A model generated the notes under the pieces. That model was not told where the DNA came from and did no database searches. It saw nothing but the letters and a program-made list of their open reading frames with translations. From the NCBI RefSeq assembly GCF_002964665.1, contig NZ_PQBZ01000034.1, positions 1,537,502 to 1,601,501 on the forward strand: a stretch of 64,000 bases of DNA, given 5' to 3'. Numbering within the stretch: position 1 is the first letter of the stretch; each line of letters starts with the position of its first letter. This document shows, piece by piece, positions 46,796 through 56,423 of the stretch. The DNA is from Pseudoalteromonas sp. T1lg23B. GTDB lineage: Bacteria > Pseudomonadota > Gammaproteobacteria > Enterobacterales > Alteromonadaceae. The translations under genes and the position numbers were made by a program.

Positions 46796-47277
46796 TGGAA
46801 ACAGTTTTTATTGGCTTAGGTGCAAACCTTAACGATCCGACGTCACAGCTAAGAAATGCGCTCCGCGCGCTGGAGACTTTGCCCAAAAGCCATTTAGTGT
46901 GTAGCTCACGCTTGTACGGTTCAAAGCCGATGGGTCCTCAGGACCAACCCGATTATATTAATGGGGTCGCGTGTATACATACAGAGCTTACACCTGAGGC
47001 CCTGTTAGATGCGCTACAAACCATAGAGCTGGAACAAGGTCGCGTGCGTAAAGACGAGCGCTGGGGTCCAAGGACTCTCGACTTAGATATTTTACTTTTT
47101 GGTAATGAAGTGATCCAAACTCCGCGTTTAACCGTGCCACATTATGGATTATGTGACAGAGAGTTTGTGGTTTATCCGTTGTTAGAAATCGCGCCTGAGT
47201 TAGTGCTACCCAACGGTATGAAATTAGCAGATATCTGTACACAATTACCTTTAAACGACTTAACCCCAATAGAATAA
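46795..47277 (+). CDS. folK: 2-amino-4-hydroxy-6-hydroxymethyldihydropteridine pyrophosphokinase
   Basis: FolK pyrophosphorylates 6-hydroxymethyl-dihydropterin in folate synthesis. The 160-residue protein shows VFIGLGANLNDPTSQL, LYGSKPMGPQDQPDYINGV, the signature RWGPRTLDLDILLFG with catalytic aspartates, and VPHYGLCDREFVVYPL. Its ATG overlaps the pcnB stop by one base, so translation is coupled. Length matches E. coli (159). Confidence 0.97.
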   Translation: METVFIGLGANLNDPTSQLRNALRALETLPKSHLVCSSRLYGSKPMGPQDQPDYINGVACIHTELTPEALLDALQTIELEQGRVRKDERWGPRTLDLDILLFGNEVIQTPRLTVPHYGLCDREFVVYPLLEIAPELVLPNGMKLADICTQLPLNDLTPIE

Positions 47278-47304
47278 TAAACACATTCCATCAAGAGGAC
47301 TGAA

Positions 47305-48099
47305 ATGGCTAAAGTAACCGTATCGACACTGGCAAAAATGAAACGAGAGCACAATAAAATCACCGCGCTAACCGCCTATGATGCGAGCTTTGCGAAGTTA
47401 TTTGATGATAATGGTGTTGACGTTGTATTGGTTGGTGACTCATTAGGAATGGTACTTCAAGGTGCAGATGATACATTGGCTGTAACCAATAGCGATATCG
47501 CGTACCACACTCGTTGTGTTAGAGCAGGAAGTAAAGAGCTATTCGTTGTCGCTGATATGCCGTTTATGACTTATGCCAATCCTACACAAGCTTGTGAAAA
47601 CGCTGCGGAACTGATGAGAGCTGGTGCCAATATGGTGAAACTTGAAGGCGGTGAATGGTTATTAGACAGTATTAAGGCTCTCACCCAACAAGGGATCCCT
47701 GTTTGTGGACATTTAGGTCTTACTCCTCAGTCTGTGCACGTTTTTGGTGGCTTTAAAATCCAAGGCCGTGGTGATGAACAAGCAGAGCGAATGATTGCGG
47801 ATGCCAAGGCGCTTGAAAAGGCAGGTGCCCAGTTACTGGTGGTTGAATGTATCCCTGCAACCCTAGCTAAACGTATCTCACAAGCATTAACTATTCCAGT
47901 CATTGGGATTGGCGCAGGCAAAGACACCGATGGACAAATTTTGGTGATGCATGATTTAGTCGGTATTTCAGCAGGCTATATTCCTAAGTTTTCAAAGAAC
48001 TTTTTAGCCGAAACAGGCAATATGCCAGATGCGGTTAAAAAATACTGCCAAGACGTTAAGTCTGGCGCTTTCCCAACTTCTGAACATGAGTTTAATTAA
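47305..48099 (+). CDS. panB: 3-methyl-2-oxobutanoate hydroxymethyltransferase PanB
   Basis: PanB makes ketopantoate from alpha-ketoisovalerate and methylene-THF, the first committed step to pantothenate. The 264-residue TIM-barrel protein has [33 protein letters not shown] with the metal Asp, [28 protein letters not shown] and [26 protein letters not shown] precedes the ATG. panC follows with a TAATG overlap. Confidence 0.97.
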   Translation: MAKVTVSTLAKMKREHNKITALTAYDASFAKLFDDNGVDVVLVGDSLGMVLQGADDTLAVTNSDIAYHTRCVRAGSKELFVVADMPFMTYANPTQACENAAELMRAGANMVKLEGGEWLLDSIKALTQQGIPVCGHLGLTPQSVHVFGGFKIQGRGDEQAERMIADAKALEKAGAQLLVVECIPATLAKRISQALTIPVIGIGAGKDTDGQILVMHDLVGISAGYIPKFSKNFLAETGNMPDAVKKYCQDVKSGAFPTSEHEFN

Positions 48100-48947
48100 T
48101 GCAATCCGTTTCTGAAATTAAATCATTACGTAGTCAAATTAAGGCGTGGCGACAACAAGGCTTGAGTATTGCATTTGTGCCAACTATGGGAAACCTGCAC
48201 AACGGCCATTTTTCTTTGGTTGAAAAAGCGAAAACCCTAGCAGATAAAGTTGTAGTGAGCATCTTTGTCAATCCGATGCAATTTGGTGCATCAGAGGATT
48301 TAGACAGCTACCCAAGAACATTGGATGAAGATAAAAGAGGTTTGGCTAACTTTGGTGCCGATTTGGTCTTCACACCCAGTGTCGAAGCGATTTATCCAAA
48401 TGGCTTGGAAGCGCAAAGTTATGTAGACGTCCCTGGTGTCTCTATGGGTTATTGTGGTGGCGCTCGTCCAGGACACTTCAAAGGCGTTGCCACGGTCGTT
48501 ACTAAACTATTCAATATGGTCCAACCGGACTTTGCCTGCTTTGGTGAAAAAGACTATCAGCAACTGCAAGTGATCAAAACGATGGTCCGAGATCTATCTA
48601 TTCCGATCGAAATAGTGGGTGTTCCTACACAGCGCGAAGTAAGCGGATTAGCGATGAGTTCTCGTAATGGATATTTAACCAGTGATGAAAAAGATACCGC
48701 AAAGATCCTGTTTCAAACTCTTAGCAATGCCGCTAAAACGCTTGAATCTGGTAATAAAGATTTTGCTGAAATTGAGCAACAAGCGAAAACAAATTTGCTT
48801 GAAAATGGCTTAACTCCTGATTACTTTGCAATCGCCAATGCCATCACCCTAAAACCTGCTAAACTGGATGATCAACAACTTGTCATACTAGCGGCTGCAT
48901 TTTTAGGTAAAGTAAGACTTATTGATAATTTGCAGGTCAGCCTTTAA
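48099..48947 (+). CDS. panC: Pantothenate synthetase PanC
   Basis: PanC condenses pantoate and beta-alanine with ATP to pantothenate. The 282-residue Rossmann-type ligase shows [19 protein letters not shown] with the HIGH-like [15 protein letters not shown], the pantoate site [26 protein letters not shown] and the KMSKS-like [11 protein letters not shown]. It overlaps panB by one base. panD is not in the window. Confidence 0.97.
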   Translation: MQSVSEIKSLRSQIKAWRQQGLSIAFVPTMGNLHNGHFSLVEKAKTLADKVVVSIFVNPMQFGASEDLDSYPRTLDEDKRGLANFGADLVFTPSVEAIYPNGLEAQSYVDVPGVSMGYCGGARPGHFKGVATVVTKLFNMVQPDFACFGEKDYQQLQVIKTMVRDLSIPIEIVGVPTQREVSGLAMSSRNGYLTSDEKDTAKILFQTLSNAAKTLESGNKDFAEIEQQAKTNLLENGLTPDYFAIANAITLKPAKLDDQQLVILAAAFLGKVRLIDNLQVSL

Positions 48948-48960
48948 AAAAGGAAATGCC

Positions 48961-49194
48961 ATGAAGGTACTCTCTGCTGTTATAACGCTGCTACTAGTCA
49001 GCGGCTGTCAAACGAACACCTCTGCTGAGCTCAATGCATGTGCTCAGCAAAACTTTCAATGCGAAGCACAGTGCGAACGTGCAGCCCCCAAAGGCAGCTT
49101 ATCCGCTCAAGTTTGCAGTGGTGAATGTACCGATGAATTTAATCGCTGTAAATCCCAAATAGAGCAACTTACCAAGCGAAATAATGTGTTATAA
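48961..49194 (+). CDS. Small cysteine-rich lipoprotein
   Basis: I do not recognise a named family. The 77-residue product has a lipoprotein signal peptide, with lipobox VSGC and lipidated Cys16; Gln at +2 favours the outer membrane. The mature part contains six further cysteines in a mirror-symmetric pattern: C27-X6-C34-X3-C38, 13 residues, then C52-X3-C56-X6-C63. This fits two antiparallel helices stapled by disulfides. AAAAAGGAA precedes the ATG. The gene is 13 bases downstream of panC and probably rides on its transcript. Confidence 0.8.
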   Translation: MKVLSAVITLLLVSGCQTNTSAELNACAQQNFQCEAQCERAAPKGSLSAQVCSGECTDEFNRCKSQIEQLTKRNNVL

Positions 49195-49268
49195 ATTCAA
49201 ATCCAACAGCTGCTATTGAGTCACTGTTTCGGATTTAATGGCATCACCATCGTCAGTCTTTAAAGATA

Positions 49269-49296
49269 CAAAAACGGCCCCTCTAGAGGGGCCGTT
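49269..49296 (-). terminator. Terminator after pstS
   Basis: AACGGCCCCT and AGGGGCCGTT form a perfect 10-bp stem around CTAG (49273-49296). On the - strand a TTTTT tract follows, so it serves pstS. On the + strand the T tract is short. Confidence 0.88.
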
Positions 49297-49342
49297 CTAT
49301 ATGAGCACATCCTCAGTCTACATCAGACTGCAATGAGCTAAT

Positions 49343-50311
49343 TTATAGCAGTCCTAACTTCTTAAGTTCTGCAGTAGCCATGTTAGAAGATAGCGGAACA
49401 TAGCCATCTTTTTCTACGATCTTCTGACCATCTTGTGACAACACCATTTTCAAAAACTCAGCTTCAATCGGTGCTAACGGCTTATTTGGATGCTTATTTA
49501 CGTATAAGTATAAAAAGCGTGAAAGTGGGTACTTACCTTGAGCAACATTCTCTAAGGTTGCATCAACATAGTTAGTGCCTTTTTTCGCTAGCGGTACAGT
49601 ACGTACACCAGACGTTTTATAACCAATACCCGAGTAACCAATCGCATTTACTGATGATGAGATTGATTGTACAACAGACGCAGAACCAGGCTGTTCATTT
49701 ACGTTGTTACGGAAGTCACCTTTACAAAGGGCTTTCTTTTTAAAATAACCGTATGTACCTGACACTGAGTTACGACCATATAGCTGTACGTCTTTCGCCG
49801 CCCAGTCACCCGTCAAGCCAACATCACTCCAACGAGTCACTTCTTCTGTTGCACCACATTTACGTGTTGAAGAGAAAATCGCATCAACCTGATCGATACG
49901 TAAGCCTTCAATTGGGTTATCTTTGTGTACAAATACAGCAAGGGCATCGATTGCTACACGTACTTCTGTAGGCTTATATCCATAACGTTTTTCAAATGCT
50001 TCGATTTCTTTAGATTTCATTTTACGGCTCATAGGGCCGAAGTTTGCAGTTGCTTCAGTTAATGCTGGTGGCGCAGTTGAAGAACCCGCTGCTTGAATTT
50101 GGATATTTACATTTGGGTAGATACGTTTATATTCTTCCGCCCAAAACGTCATCATATTTGCAAGCGTATCTGACCCCACAGAAGAGAAGTTACCTGAGAT
50201 CCCGCTGGTTTTATTGTACTCTGGAAGGTTTTTATCCAACGCAGAAACTTGTGTTGAAACTAAGGTTGTTACAGCCACACCCATTGCGGCAACTAAGCTT
50301 TTAAATTTCAT
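49343..50311 (-). CDS. pstS: Phosphate-binding protein PstS
   Basis: PstS is the periplasmic phosphate receptor for the PstCAB ABC importer. The 322-residue product has a signal peptide ([19 protein letters not shown]), the N-terminal phosphate-site segment [38 protein letters not shown] and the [12 protein letters not shown] loop. It follows phoR on the same strand and has its own tandem Pho boxes 60-99 bases upstream. pstC, pstA, pstB and phoU do not follow it; a terminator comes next. Confidence 0.95.
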   Translation of the reverse strand: MKFKSLVAAMGVAVTTLVSTQVSALDKNLPEYNKTSGISGNFSSVGSDTLANMMTFWAEEYKRIYPNVNIQIQAAGSSTAPPALTEATANFGPMSRKMKSKEIEAFEKRYGYKPTEVRVAIDALAVFVHKDNPIEGLRIDQVDAIFSSTRKCGATEEVTRWSDVGLTGDWAAKDVQLYGRNSVSGTYGYFKKKALCKGDFRNNVNEQPGSASVVQSISSSVNAIGYSGIGYKTSGVRTVPLAKKGTNYVDATLENVAQGKYPLSRFLYLYVNKHPNKPLAPIEAEFLKMVLSQDGQKIVEKDGYVPLSSNMATAELKKLGLL

Positions 50312-50370
50312 TGGGGTTACTCCAATTGTTCGTCCCAGTTAAATAACGCAGACTATTTTGCAGTCATTCA

Positions 50371-50410
50371 ATGACAGAAAAATTACTCTTAAATGACACT
50401 TTTGTGACTT
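50371..50410 (-). promoter_or_regulatory. Tandem Pho boxes of pstS, overlapping the end of phoR
   Basis: On the - strand four PhoB half-sites occur at exact 11-base steps: AAGTCAC (50410-50404), GTGTCAT (50399-50393), GAGTAAT (50388-50382) and CTGTCAT (50377-50371), the last a perfect match. A -10-like CAAAAT (50360-50355) lies 10 bases further, the expected spacing for a PhoB-activated promoter. The first two half-sites lie inside the last codons of phoR. Confidence 0.8.
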
Positions 50411-51720
50411 TCACTGGTTGTCATAAAAACCAGTTTGTTTTTGGGAAATGCAAATGAAAAACATGACCCTTCACCCAAAGTACTTGATATTTCGAGCGCA
50501 GAATCATGACGCGTAAGAACATGCTTGGTAATAGCAAGGCCTAAACCGGAACCTCCAGTTTTACGACTACGCGCTTTATCTACCCGATAAAAACGCTCAG
50601 TGAGTCGATGAATATGCTCAGGTGCAATGCCATCGCCATTATCGATCACTGAAAATCTTGGCTTTCCATCTTTATCATATTGCCAGTTCACCTCAACATG
50701 ACCGTTCGATTTGGTGTAATGAATAGCATTAAAAACCAAATTGGAGAATGCACTTCGCAGTTCATCGGCTGAACCAACAATATCCAGTGACGCGTCCACA
50801 TTGAAGGTAAGTTGATGATGCTTCTCTTGATTGAGCGATTTCGCTTCCGTTTCGATCAACGACAGCATCGCAGGCACATCCACAGGTTTATCTTTGTCTT
50901 GCTTACGAGCGCTCTCTATACGTGATAATGACAACAATTGGTTCACCAAGCTATCCATACGCTTGCACTGTTCAATCATCGTAAAATGGGCTTTATTCCA
51001 CATATGTGGCGGTGGTAGATTGTCACTGTCGAGCATTTCGAGATAGCCGGTGACAACTGTCAAAGGTGTTCTTAGCTCATGTGATACGTTCGCGACAAAG
51101 TCTTTACGCATTTGCTCCAACTGCTTTAATCGTGTGATGTCACGCACTACCATCATTAATTGCTCAGCATAGGGCATCACCCTGAATTCCAGCACTTGCT
51201 CACTAACATGTCCAGAATCGAGCTCAAGTGGCTCATCAAACTTTTGGCCTTGCATGTATTTTACGAATTTCGGATCGCGAATTAAATTATCTAAACGCTG
51301 CCCATGGTCCGTAGGCCACTGCAAACCAAGCACCTTTAGCGCTAATTGGTTGCACCAAACTATGCTTAAATCTTGCTGTAATACCACCACGGCATCTGGC
51401 ACAGCCTCCGCACCTTCACGAAAGCGACGGATTAATTCGGCCAACTCGTTGCGTTTTTTTCGGTTTCGGTGTTGTAAGTGGTAGATCCCTTCAAAGATCT
51501 GCTCCCATGCCCCATCCCCTTCAGGTGGGTTAAAACTACGTTGGTTGAGCAACCAGTCACTGAGACGATATAGCTGGTGGTAATGCCACAATAACAAAGA
51601 TATGGAACCAATGAATAGCAGAACGAAGGGGGCTCCGATCAGAATACCAATCAAAGTTAAAGGCAAAAAATACAAAAACAGGCGTTTAAACAACGCCTGT
51701 TTATTTATCACTCGGTACAT
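50389..51720 (-). CDS. phoR: Phosphate regulon sensor kinase PhoR
   Basis: PhoR phosphorylates PhoB under phosphate limitation. The 443-residue protein has two hydrophobic segments at ~12-45 (FLYFLPLTLIGILIGAPFVLL without a large periplasmic domain), a charged linker, a PAS domain (AVPDAVVVLQQDLSIVWCN), the H-box VANVSHELRTPLTVVTGYL, N-box LRSAFSNLVFNAIHYT and ATP lids VIDNGDGI and GGSGLGLAITK. It follows phoB by 36 bases, so phoBR is one operon. Confidence 0.96.
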   Translation of the reverse strand: MYRVINKQALFKRLFLYFLPLTLIGILIGAPFVLLFIGSISLLLWHYHQLYRLSDWLLNQRSFNPPEGDGAWEQIFEGIYHLQHRNRKKRNELAELIRRFREGAEAVPDAVVVLQQDLSIVWCNQLALKVLGLQWPTDHGQRLDNLIRDPKFVKYMQGQKFDEPLELDSGHVSEQVLEFRVMPYAEQLMMVVRDITRLKQLEQMRKDFVANVSHELRTPLTVVTGYLEMLDSDNLPPPHMWNKAHFTMIEQCKRMDSLVNQLLSLSRIESARKQDKDKPVDVPAMLSLIETEAKSLNQEKHHQLTFNVDASLDIVGSADELRSAFSNLVFNAIHYTKSNGHVEVNWQYDKDGKPRFSVIDNGDGIAPEHIHRLTERFYRVDKARSRKTGGSGLGLAITKHVLTRHDSALEISSTLGEGSCFSFAFPKNKLVFMTTSESHKSVI

Positions 51721-51756
51721 ATATGATGGTATCCCAACACTACTACGCTAACGTAT

Positions 51757-52446
51757 TTATAGCTTGCTAGAAAAACGATAGCCAGCTCCACGTACCGTTT
51801 GTACTAACCTATCGTGACCCAATGGTGCAATAGCTTTACGCAAACGACGGATATGTACATCCACCGTTCTATCTTCAACGTATACATTAGTGCCCCAAAC
51901 ATGATCTAGTAATTGCTCACGACTGTATACGCGCTCAGGGTGGGTCATAAAAAAGTGTAATAATCGAAACTCGGTTGGTCCCATATCAAGTTCACTGCCG
52001 GCAGATGTTACTCGGTGTGAAATTGGATCTAAGCGCAAGCCATGCACTTCAATCGCCTCTTCTAGTGATGTTGGTGATACACGACGGATCACCGCTTTGA
52101 TCCTTGCCATCAATTCTTTCGGAGAGAAAGGCTTAGTAACATAATCATCTGCGCCAACTTCTAATCCCTTAACTTTGTCTTCTTCTTCTCCACGAGCAGT
52201 CAACATGATGATGGGGATCTGACGTGTATATTCGCTTTGCTTAAATTTTTTAGCAATTTGAATACCACTGCCACCAGGTAGCATCCAGTCAAGTAACACC
52301 ATATCAGGGTATGGTTCTACCATCGCGGCTATCGCCGAATCATAATCCTCAGCTTCAATTGCTTGAAAACCATTTTGCTCTAAAACAAATACCAGCATTT
52401 CTCTGATAGGTGCTTCATCATCAACTACAAGTACTTTACGTGACAT
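51757..52446 (-). CDS. phoB: Phosphate regulon response regulator PhoB
   Basis: PhoB activates phosphate-starvation genes by binding Pho boxes. The 229-residue OmpR-type regulator has [12 protein letters not shown], the phospho-acceptor Asp in [34 protein letters not shown] and a winged helix with [20 protein letters not shown] ahead of [13 protein letters not shown] use ATG 52446, which matches E. coli exactly (229 aa). The in-frame ATG at 52482 adds 12 residues and falls close to, or upstream of, the predicted transcript start. Confidence 0.96.
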   Translation of the reverse strand: MSRKVLVVDDEAPIREMLVFVLEQNGFQAIEAEDYDSAIAAMVEPYPDMVLLDWMLPGGSGIQIAKKFKQSEYTRQIPIIMLTARGEEEDKVKGLEVGADDYVTKPFSPKELMARIKAVIRRVSPTSLEEAIEVHGLRLDPISHRVTSAGSELDMGPTEFRLLHFFMTHPERVYSREQLLDHVWGTNVYVEDRTVDVHIRRLRKAIAPLGHDRLVQTVRGAGYRFSSKL

Positions 52447-52496
52447 CCCAATGTTCTCTTTCATTACCGAAGTTGTTGTCATTATTATGACTTAGT

Positions 52497-52514
52497 GTGA
52501 CAGTTTTATGAAAC
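52497..52514 (-). promoter_or_regulatory. Pho box upstream of phoB
   Basis: The - strand reads GTTTCAT-AAAA-CTGTCAC, two 11-base-spaced half-sites matching the consensus CTGTCAT at 5 and 6 of 7 positions, with an A-rich spacer. A -10-like CATAAT lies at 52489-52484. It implies positive autoregulation of phoBR, as in E. coli. Confidence 0.75.
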
Positions 52515-52540
52515 TGTATCTTGGAATTTAAAAAGCCCAC

Positions 52541-52576
52541 AAAAAAAATGCGATATCATTTTACCGCATTATTTTT
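52541..52576 (-). terminator. Terminator after the porin gene
   Basis: On the - strand AATGCG and CGCATT (52570-52565 and 52552-52547) form a 6-bp stem with a 12-base loop, followed by eight T residues. Flanking A and T runs lengthen the stem. Confidence 0.65.
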
Positions 52577-52624
52577 TGTAGACTATTGATGTTACAGGAT
52601 TATTTAAATAATAATAATATTCAG

Positions 52625-53575
52625 CTAAAAATCGTAACGCAATGTCAGCGCCATATGTTCCTGATCAGGTGTGTTGTCTAAGTTAAACTGTGAGTACCAA
52701 ATATACATACGTGCTTGCTTAGACAGGCTTTTTTCAACCCCTAATGACGTTGCATTACCTGCATCAGCAAGTTTGCCACTCGCACCATCAGAATCTTGGT
52801 ATTGAGCCAATAATTTATAACTATCAATTTTGTAGGAAGCACTGACCAAATAGCTGTCAATCTTATCGTCGCTATCAACTTTTTCACTTTGCTGATACAT
52901 GCCCCCTAACGTGGCGTTACCAATTCGCCCCTGCACCGTTACTCGATTAATATCATGGCCTGCCACTTCATTATCATGAGCAACGCTGATATAAATTGGT
53001 GTTTTTTTCAGTTTACTGTCACCATACATTCCCGCGACAGATATCCCCGACTCGCCATTTTGTTTACTGTTATCTTCTGCAATATAACTGACCACAAATT
53101 TCAAATGGTTCAACTCAGGAGTGGTATATTGGACTGTATCACCGAGACGATTCTCCCCCGCGAAGAATCCTTTAATATCAGCTTCAAAGTCATTCATCAT
53201 GTCCATACTGCCCTGTGACTTTTTGACCGCTGTATCGTCCCGACCAATCAAAACTTGCCCAAAACTACCTTTAACACCTACATATTGGGAGCGAGCGGTA
53301 ATATTTTCACCGCTTTTGCCGTCTTGGTCGTTATCGGCTGGATTCACTTCAAATTCGTATTTAAAAAAGGCTTCAAGCCCATCACTCACCTGCGCTTGCC
53401 CTTTTACACCCAATCTAGATGCATAGCTTTCAATGCTTGTTTCGGAATCGTCCGCAATATCGCTATATTGTACTCCAGCATGAACTCGACCATACACTTT
53501 CACTTCTTCTGCACCAACCAAATTAGAAGCAATCAGCAATAATGGACCTAAAATTGTTAACGTATTTGTTTTCAT
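52625..53575 (-). CDS. Gram-negative general porin (OmpC/PhoE-like)
   Basis: A 316-residue outer-membrane beta-barrel protein. It has a signal peptide (LTILGPLLLIASNLVGA), mature start EEVKVYGRVHAGVQYSD, alternating amphipathic strands, an eyelet-loop-like segment (NDFEADIKGFFAGENRLGDT) and the C-terminal LTLRYDF ending in Phe required for BAM recognition. I use ATG 53575, preceded by TAAGG. TTG 53596 in frame would lengthen a poor signal peptide. It lies upstream of phoB on the same strand, but a terminator separates them. Phosphate regulation is possible, although no good Pho box was found before it. Confidence 0.88.
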   Translation of the reverse strand: MKTNTLTILGPLLLIASNLVGAEEVKVYGRVHAGVQYSDIADDSETSIESYASRLGVKGQAQVSDGLEAFFKYEFEVNPADNDQDGKSGENITARSQYVGVKGSFGQVLIGRDDTAVKKSQGSMDMMNDFEADIKGFFAGENRLGDTVQYTTPELNHLKFVVSYIAEDNSKQNGESGISVAGMYGDSKLKKTPIYISVAHDNEVAGHDINRVTVQGRIGNATLGGMYQQSEKVDSDDKIDSYLVSASYKIDSYKLLAQYQDSDGASGKLADAGNATSLGVEKSLSKQARMYIWYSQFNLDNTPDQEHMALTLRYDF

Positions 53576-53695
53576 TTTTAGCGCAGCCTTAGTCAATGAT
53601 GATAGTTCTTATCCCTGAACTGGTGAGCTCATTGTTACGAGCAGTAATATAAAAATTAGCTGTTAATTATGGGAGATCAAGAAATATGTATGCTT

Positions 53696-53944
53696 GGGAT
53701 CAAATTTGTACTAAGTAGAGACTTTGGGATCAAATTCTTACCAACACGATCCTATTTCGGATCAATATTTTACTAGCCCGAACCACATAATTACCTTGAT
53801 AACCATTGAATTAGCTATTTATTGTGCAAATATAGCCATAACAACGATCATATCTCTTAGAGCTAGTAAAAAACTGATCCCAAACCGCAAATACAACTAA
53901 CATATTGATCTTTAAATATGATCGGATAGTAAAAAACTGATCCA
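53696..53944. repeat. Repeat-flanked element, probably an IS relic or MITE
   Basis: Three direct 18-base units lie on the left: GGGATCAAATTTGTACTA (53696-53713), GGGATCAAATTCTTACCA (53726-53743) and CGGATCAATATTTTACTA (53758-53775). Two inverted units lie on the right (53864-53881 and 53927-53944), whose complements read GGGATCAGTTTTTTACTA and TGGATCAGTTTTTTACTA. The ~88 bases between the two groups encode nothing. Multiple repeats pointing inward at both ends resemble the termini of IS21-family elements. This copy has no transposase and is best described as a non-autonomous or decayed element. Confidence 0.65.
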
Positions 53945-53971
53945 AAAAAAAGCCTCAAGTATGAGGCTTTT
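53944..53971 (-). terminator. Rho-independent terminator after fbaA
   Basis: AAAAGCCTCA (53948-53957) and TGAGGCTTTT (53962-53971) form a 10-bp stem around AGTA. On the - strand a run of T follows. The right-most repeat of the neighbouring element abuts it. Confidence 0.88.
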
Positions 53972-53995
53972 CTTAACTAATAGTGGACTTAGTTA

Positions 53996-55060
53996 TTATT
54001 TGATCTGAGCGTTTAACTCGCCTGAAAGGTACTTTAAGTGCATTTCATCTAGAGAAATTGGCTTGATCTTACTGGCATTACCGGCAGTACCAAACGCTTC
54101 ATAACGATCAATACAGATCTCAGTCATCGCCTTGGTCGCTTCAGCCAAGAACTTACGAGGATCGAAGTTTGCAGGGTTATGAGCTAGATGGCGACGAATT
54201 GCACCCGTTGATGCTAAGCGTAAGTCTGTATCGATATTAACTTTACGCACACCGTGTTTGATCCCTTCAACGATTTGTTCAACTGGCACACCGTATGTTT
54301 CTGGAATTTCTCCACCATATTCATTGATCACCGCTAACCAATCTTGTGGCACCGACGAAGAACCATGCATCACTAAGTGTGTGTTTGGAATACGCGCATG
54401 AATTTCTTTAATGCGGTTAATAGCCAAAATATCACCTGTGGGTGGACGAGTGAATTTATACGCACCATGTGATGTACCACATGCAATCGCGAGTGCGTCT
54501 ACACCGGTTTTACTGACAAAATCAGCAGCTTCTTCAGGGTCTGTTAATAACTGATCGTGAGTCAGTTTGCCTACGGCACCAATGCCATCTTCTTCACCGG
54601 CTTCACCTGTTTCTAAAGAGCCTAGTACACCCAGCTCACCTTCAACCGAAACACCACAAGCGTGTGCCATTTCAACAGTACGACGCGTCACATCAACATT
54701 GTATTCATAGCTTGATGGTGTTTTACCATCATCAAGTAAAGATCCATCCATCATTACAGATGAGAACCCTAATTGGATTGAACGTTGGCACACAGCAGGA
54801 GATGTACCGTGGTCCTGATGCATTACTACTGGAATGTGTGGCCATTCCTCAATAGCAGCAAGGATCATGTGGCGTATAAACGGTGCGCCAGCATAAGCAC
54901 GAGCACCCGCAGAACCTTGTACAATCACTGGGCTGTTTGTTTTGTCAGCCGCTTCCATGATCGCACGCATTTGTTCCTGGTTGTTTACGTTAAAAGCTGG
55001 AACTCCATAACCATGCTCTGCAGCATGATCGAGAAGTTGACGCATACTGATTAAAGCCAT
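53996..55060 (-). CDS. fbaA: Class II fructose-bisphosphate aldolase
   Basis: Zinc-dependent aldolase of glycolysis and gluconeogenesis. The 354-residue protein has [16 protein letters not shown], the zinc-ligand segment [14 protein letters not shown], the signature [15 protein letters not shown], a long acidic loop ([15 protein letters not shown]) and the substrate-site GSSSVPQDW and [10 protein letters not shown]. Length and sequence suit the type found in many marine gammaproteobacteria (class IIA/B boundary). It follows pgk, with a hairpin in the 143-base gap, so it may be expressed partly from its own promoter. Confidence 0.95.
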   Translation of the reverse strand: MALISMRQLLDHAAEHGYGVPAFNVNNQEQMRAIMEAADKTNSPVIVQGSAGARAYAGAPFIRHMILAAIEEWPHIPVVMHQDHGTSPAVCQRSIQLGFSSVMMDGSLLDDGKTPSSYEYNVDVTRRTVEMAHACGVSVEGELGVLGSLETGEAGEEDGIGAVGKLTHDQLLTDPEEAADFVSKTGVDALAIACGTSHGAYKFTRPPTGDILAINRIKEIHARIPNTHLVMHGSSSVPQDWLAVINEYGGEIPETYGVPVEQIVEGIKHGVRKVNIDTDLRLASTGAIRRHLAHNPANFDPRKFLAEATKAMTEICIDRYEAFGTAGNASKIKPISLDEMHLKYLSGELNAQIK

Positions 55061-55171
55061 AATGCTTTCTCCAATAGTCGATAGCTTATCGCTATCTTGT
55101 TTGAACGGGATAAATTGTGTGTAGCCTAAGCTACGTACATTTGTTGATATCTAAGTGAGAGTGATATAAAC

Positions 55172-55195
55172 AAATAAGGCCAGCGAACGCTGGCC
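55172..55195 (-). terminator. Hairpin between pgk and fbaA
   Basis: GGCCAGCG (55178-55185) and CGCTGGCC (55188-55195) form a long GC-rich inverted repeat (effective loop CGAACG). On the - strand TTATTT follows. It could be a partial terminator or an mRNA processing/stabilising structure. Confidence 0.55.
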
Positions 55196-55203
55196 CATAA
55201 AAA

Positions 55204-56382
55204 TTAAACGTTTGCTCTTTTCTCAAGCATAGCTACTGCCGGTAGTTTTTTCCCTTCTAAAAACTCTAAAAAGGCTCCACCACCAGTAGAAATATAAGAA
55301 ATATCACCTGCTACGCCATATTTGTCGATTGCAGCTAATGTATCGCCACCACCGGCAATTGAAAACGCGCTAGATTTTGCAATGGCATTGGCAATCGCTT
55401 CGGTACCATTACCAAATTGATCAAACTCGAATACACCAACAGGTCCATTCCAAACTACCGTACCTGCTTTTTCGATAATCTTGGCTAAAGTATTTGCAGT
55501 CTCGGGGCCAATGTCAAAGATCATGTCTTCGTCTGTGATTTCACTCACATTCTTTATGGTTGCCACTGCCGATTCTGAAAACTCAGAACCAACAACCACA
55601 TCGGTTGGTACAGGAATGTCGCCATCATTTGCGCGAGCTGCATCTGTTAATTTATTCGCTTCTGCGATTAAATCTTTTTCATATAGAGATTTACCAACAG
55701 GATGGCCTGCTGCTGCGATAAAGGTATTAGCAATGCCGCCACCAGCTACGAGTTGATCAACCACCGTTGACAATGAGTCAAGTACGGTTAATTTTGTCGA
55801 TACTTTTGAACCACCCACAATCGCCACCAGTGGACGAGCTGGGTTATCAAGGGCTTTACCGAGCGCTTCAAGCTCTGCAGCAAGCAACGGACCCGCACAT
55901 GCAATCGGTGCAAATAACCCCACACCATGTGTTGAAGCTTGTGCTCGGTGAGCTGTACCAAAAGCATCCATCACATACACATCACACAGTGCAGCCAATT
56001 GCTTAGCCAACGTCTCGTCATCTTTCTTTTCACCCACGTTAAAGCGGACATTTTCAAAAACGACGACTTCGTTATCTGCAATCTCAACACCATTAAGATA
56101 ATCAGTTACCAAGCGAACGTTTTGTGGCAAAGCATCATTCAAATAGTCAACAACTGGTTGCATAGAATATTGTGCATCATACTCACCCTCCGTTGGACGG
56201 CCCAAGTGCGACATCACCATCACTTTAGCACCCTTCTCAAGTGCAAGTTTGATAGTGGGCAGTGATGCGCGGATGCGTGCATCAGAGGTCACTTTGCCCT
56301 CTTTAACAGGCACATTCAAATCTTCACGGATTAACACGCGCTTACCGCTTAAATCTAAATCAGTCATTTTAATGACAGACAT
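55204..56382 (-). CDS. pgk: Phosphoglycerate kinase
   Basis: Pgk transfers phosphate between 1,3-bisphosphoglycerate and ADP. The 392-residue protein shows [67 protein letters not shown] and the C-terminal nucleotide loop [14 protein letters not shown] use ATG 56382, which follows AAGGAGA by 7 bases and matches the E. coli N-terminus. The longer in-frame reading from 56418 lacks conservation. epd ends 41 bases upstream, so epd-pgk form an operon. Confidence 0.97.
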   Translation of the reverse strand: MSVIKMTDLDLSGKRVLIREDLNVPVKEGKVTSDARIRASLPTIKLALEKGAKVMVMSHLGRPTEGEYDAQYSMQPVVDYLNDALPQNVRLVTDYLNGVEIADNEVVVFENVRFNVGEKKDDETLAKQLAALCDVYVMDAFGTAHRAQASTHGVGLFAPIACAGPLLAAELEALGKALDNPARPLVAIVGGSKVSTKLTVLDSLSTVVDQLVAGGGIANTFIAAAGHPVGKSLYEKDLIAEANKLTDAARANDGDIPVPTDVVVGSEFSESAVATIKNVSEITDEDMIFDIGPETANTLAKIIEKAGTVVWNGPVGVFEFDQFGNGTEAIANAIAKSSAFSIAGGGDTLAAIDKYGVAGDISYISTGGGAFLEFLEGKKLPAVAMLEKRANV

Positions 56383-56423
56383 GGACTTCTCCTTCATTAA
56401 CGATACTTCAATATTCAAATAAT

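Larger units (their letters stand above)
53597..53995. other. Intergenic region between the porin gene and fbaA
   Basis: This ~400-base AT-rich gap contains no credible coding region. It holds the porin promoter region (to about 53680), a repeat-flanked element (53696-53944, listed separately) and the fbaA terminator (53944-53971). GGGAGATCAAGAAATATGTA near 53671 looks like a further, degenerate copy of the repeat. Confidence 0.7.
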
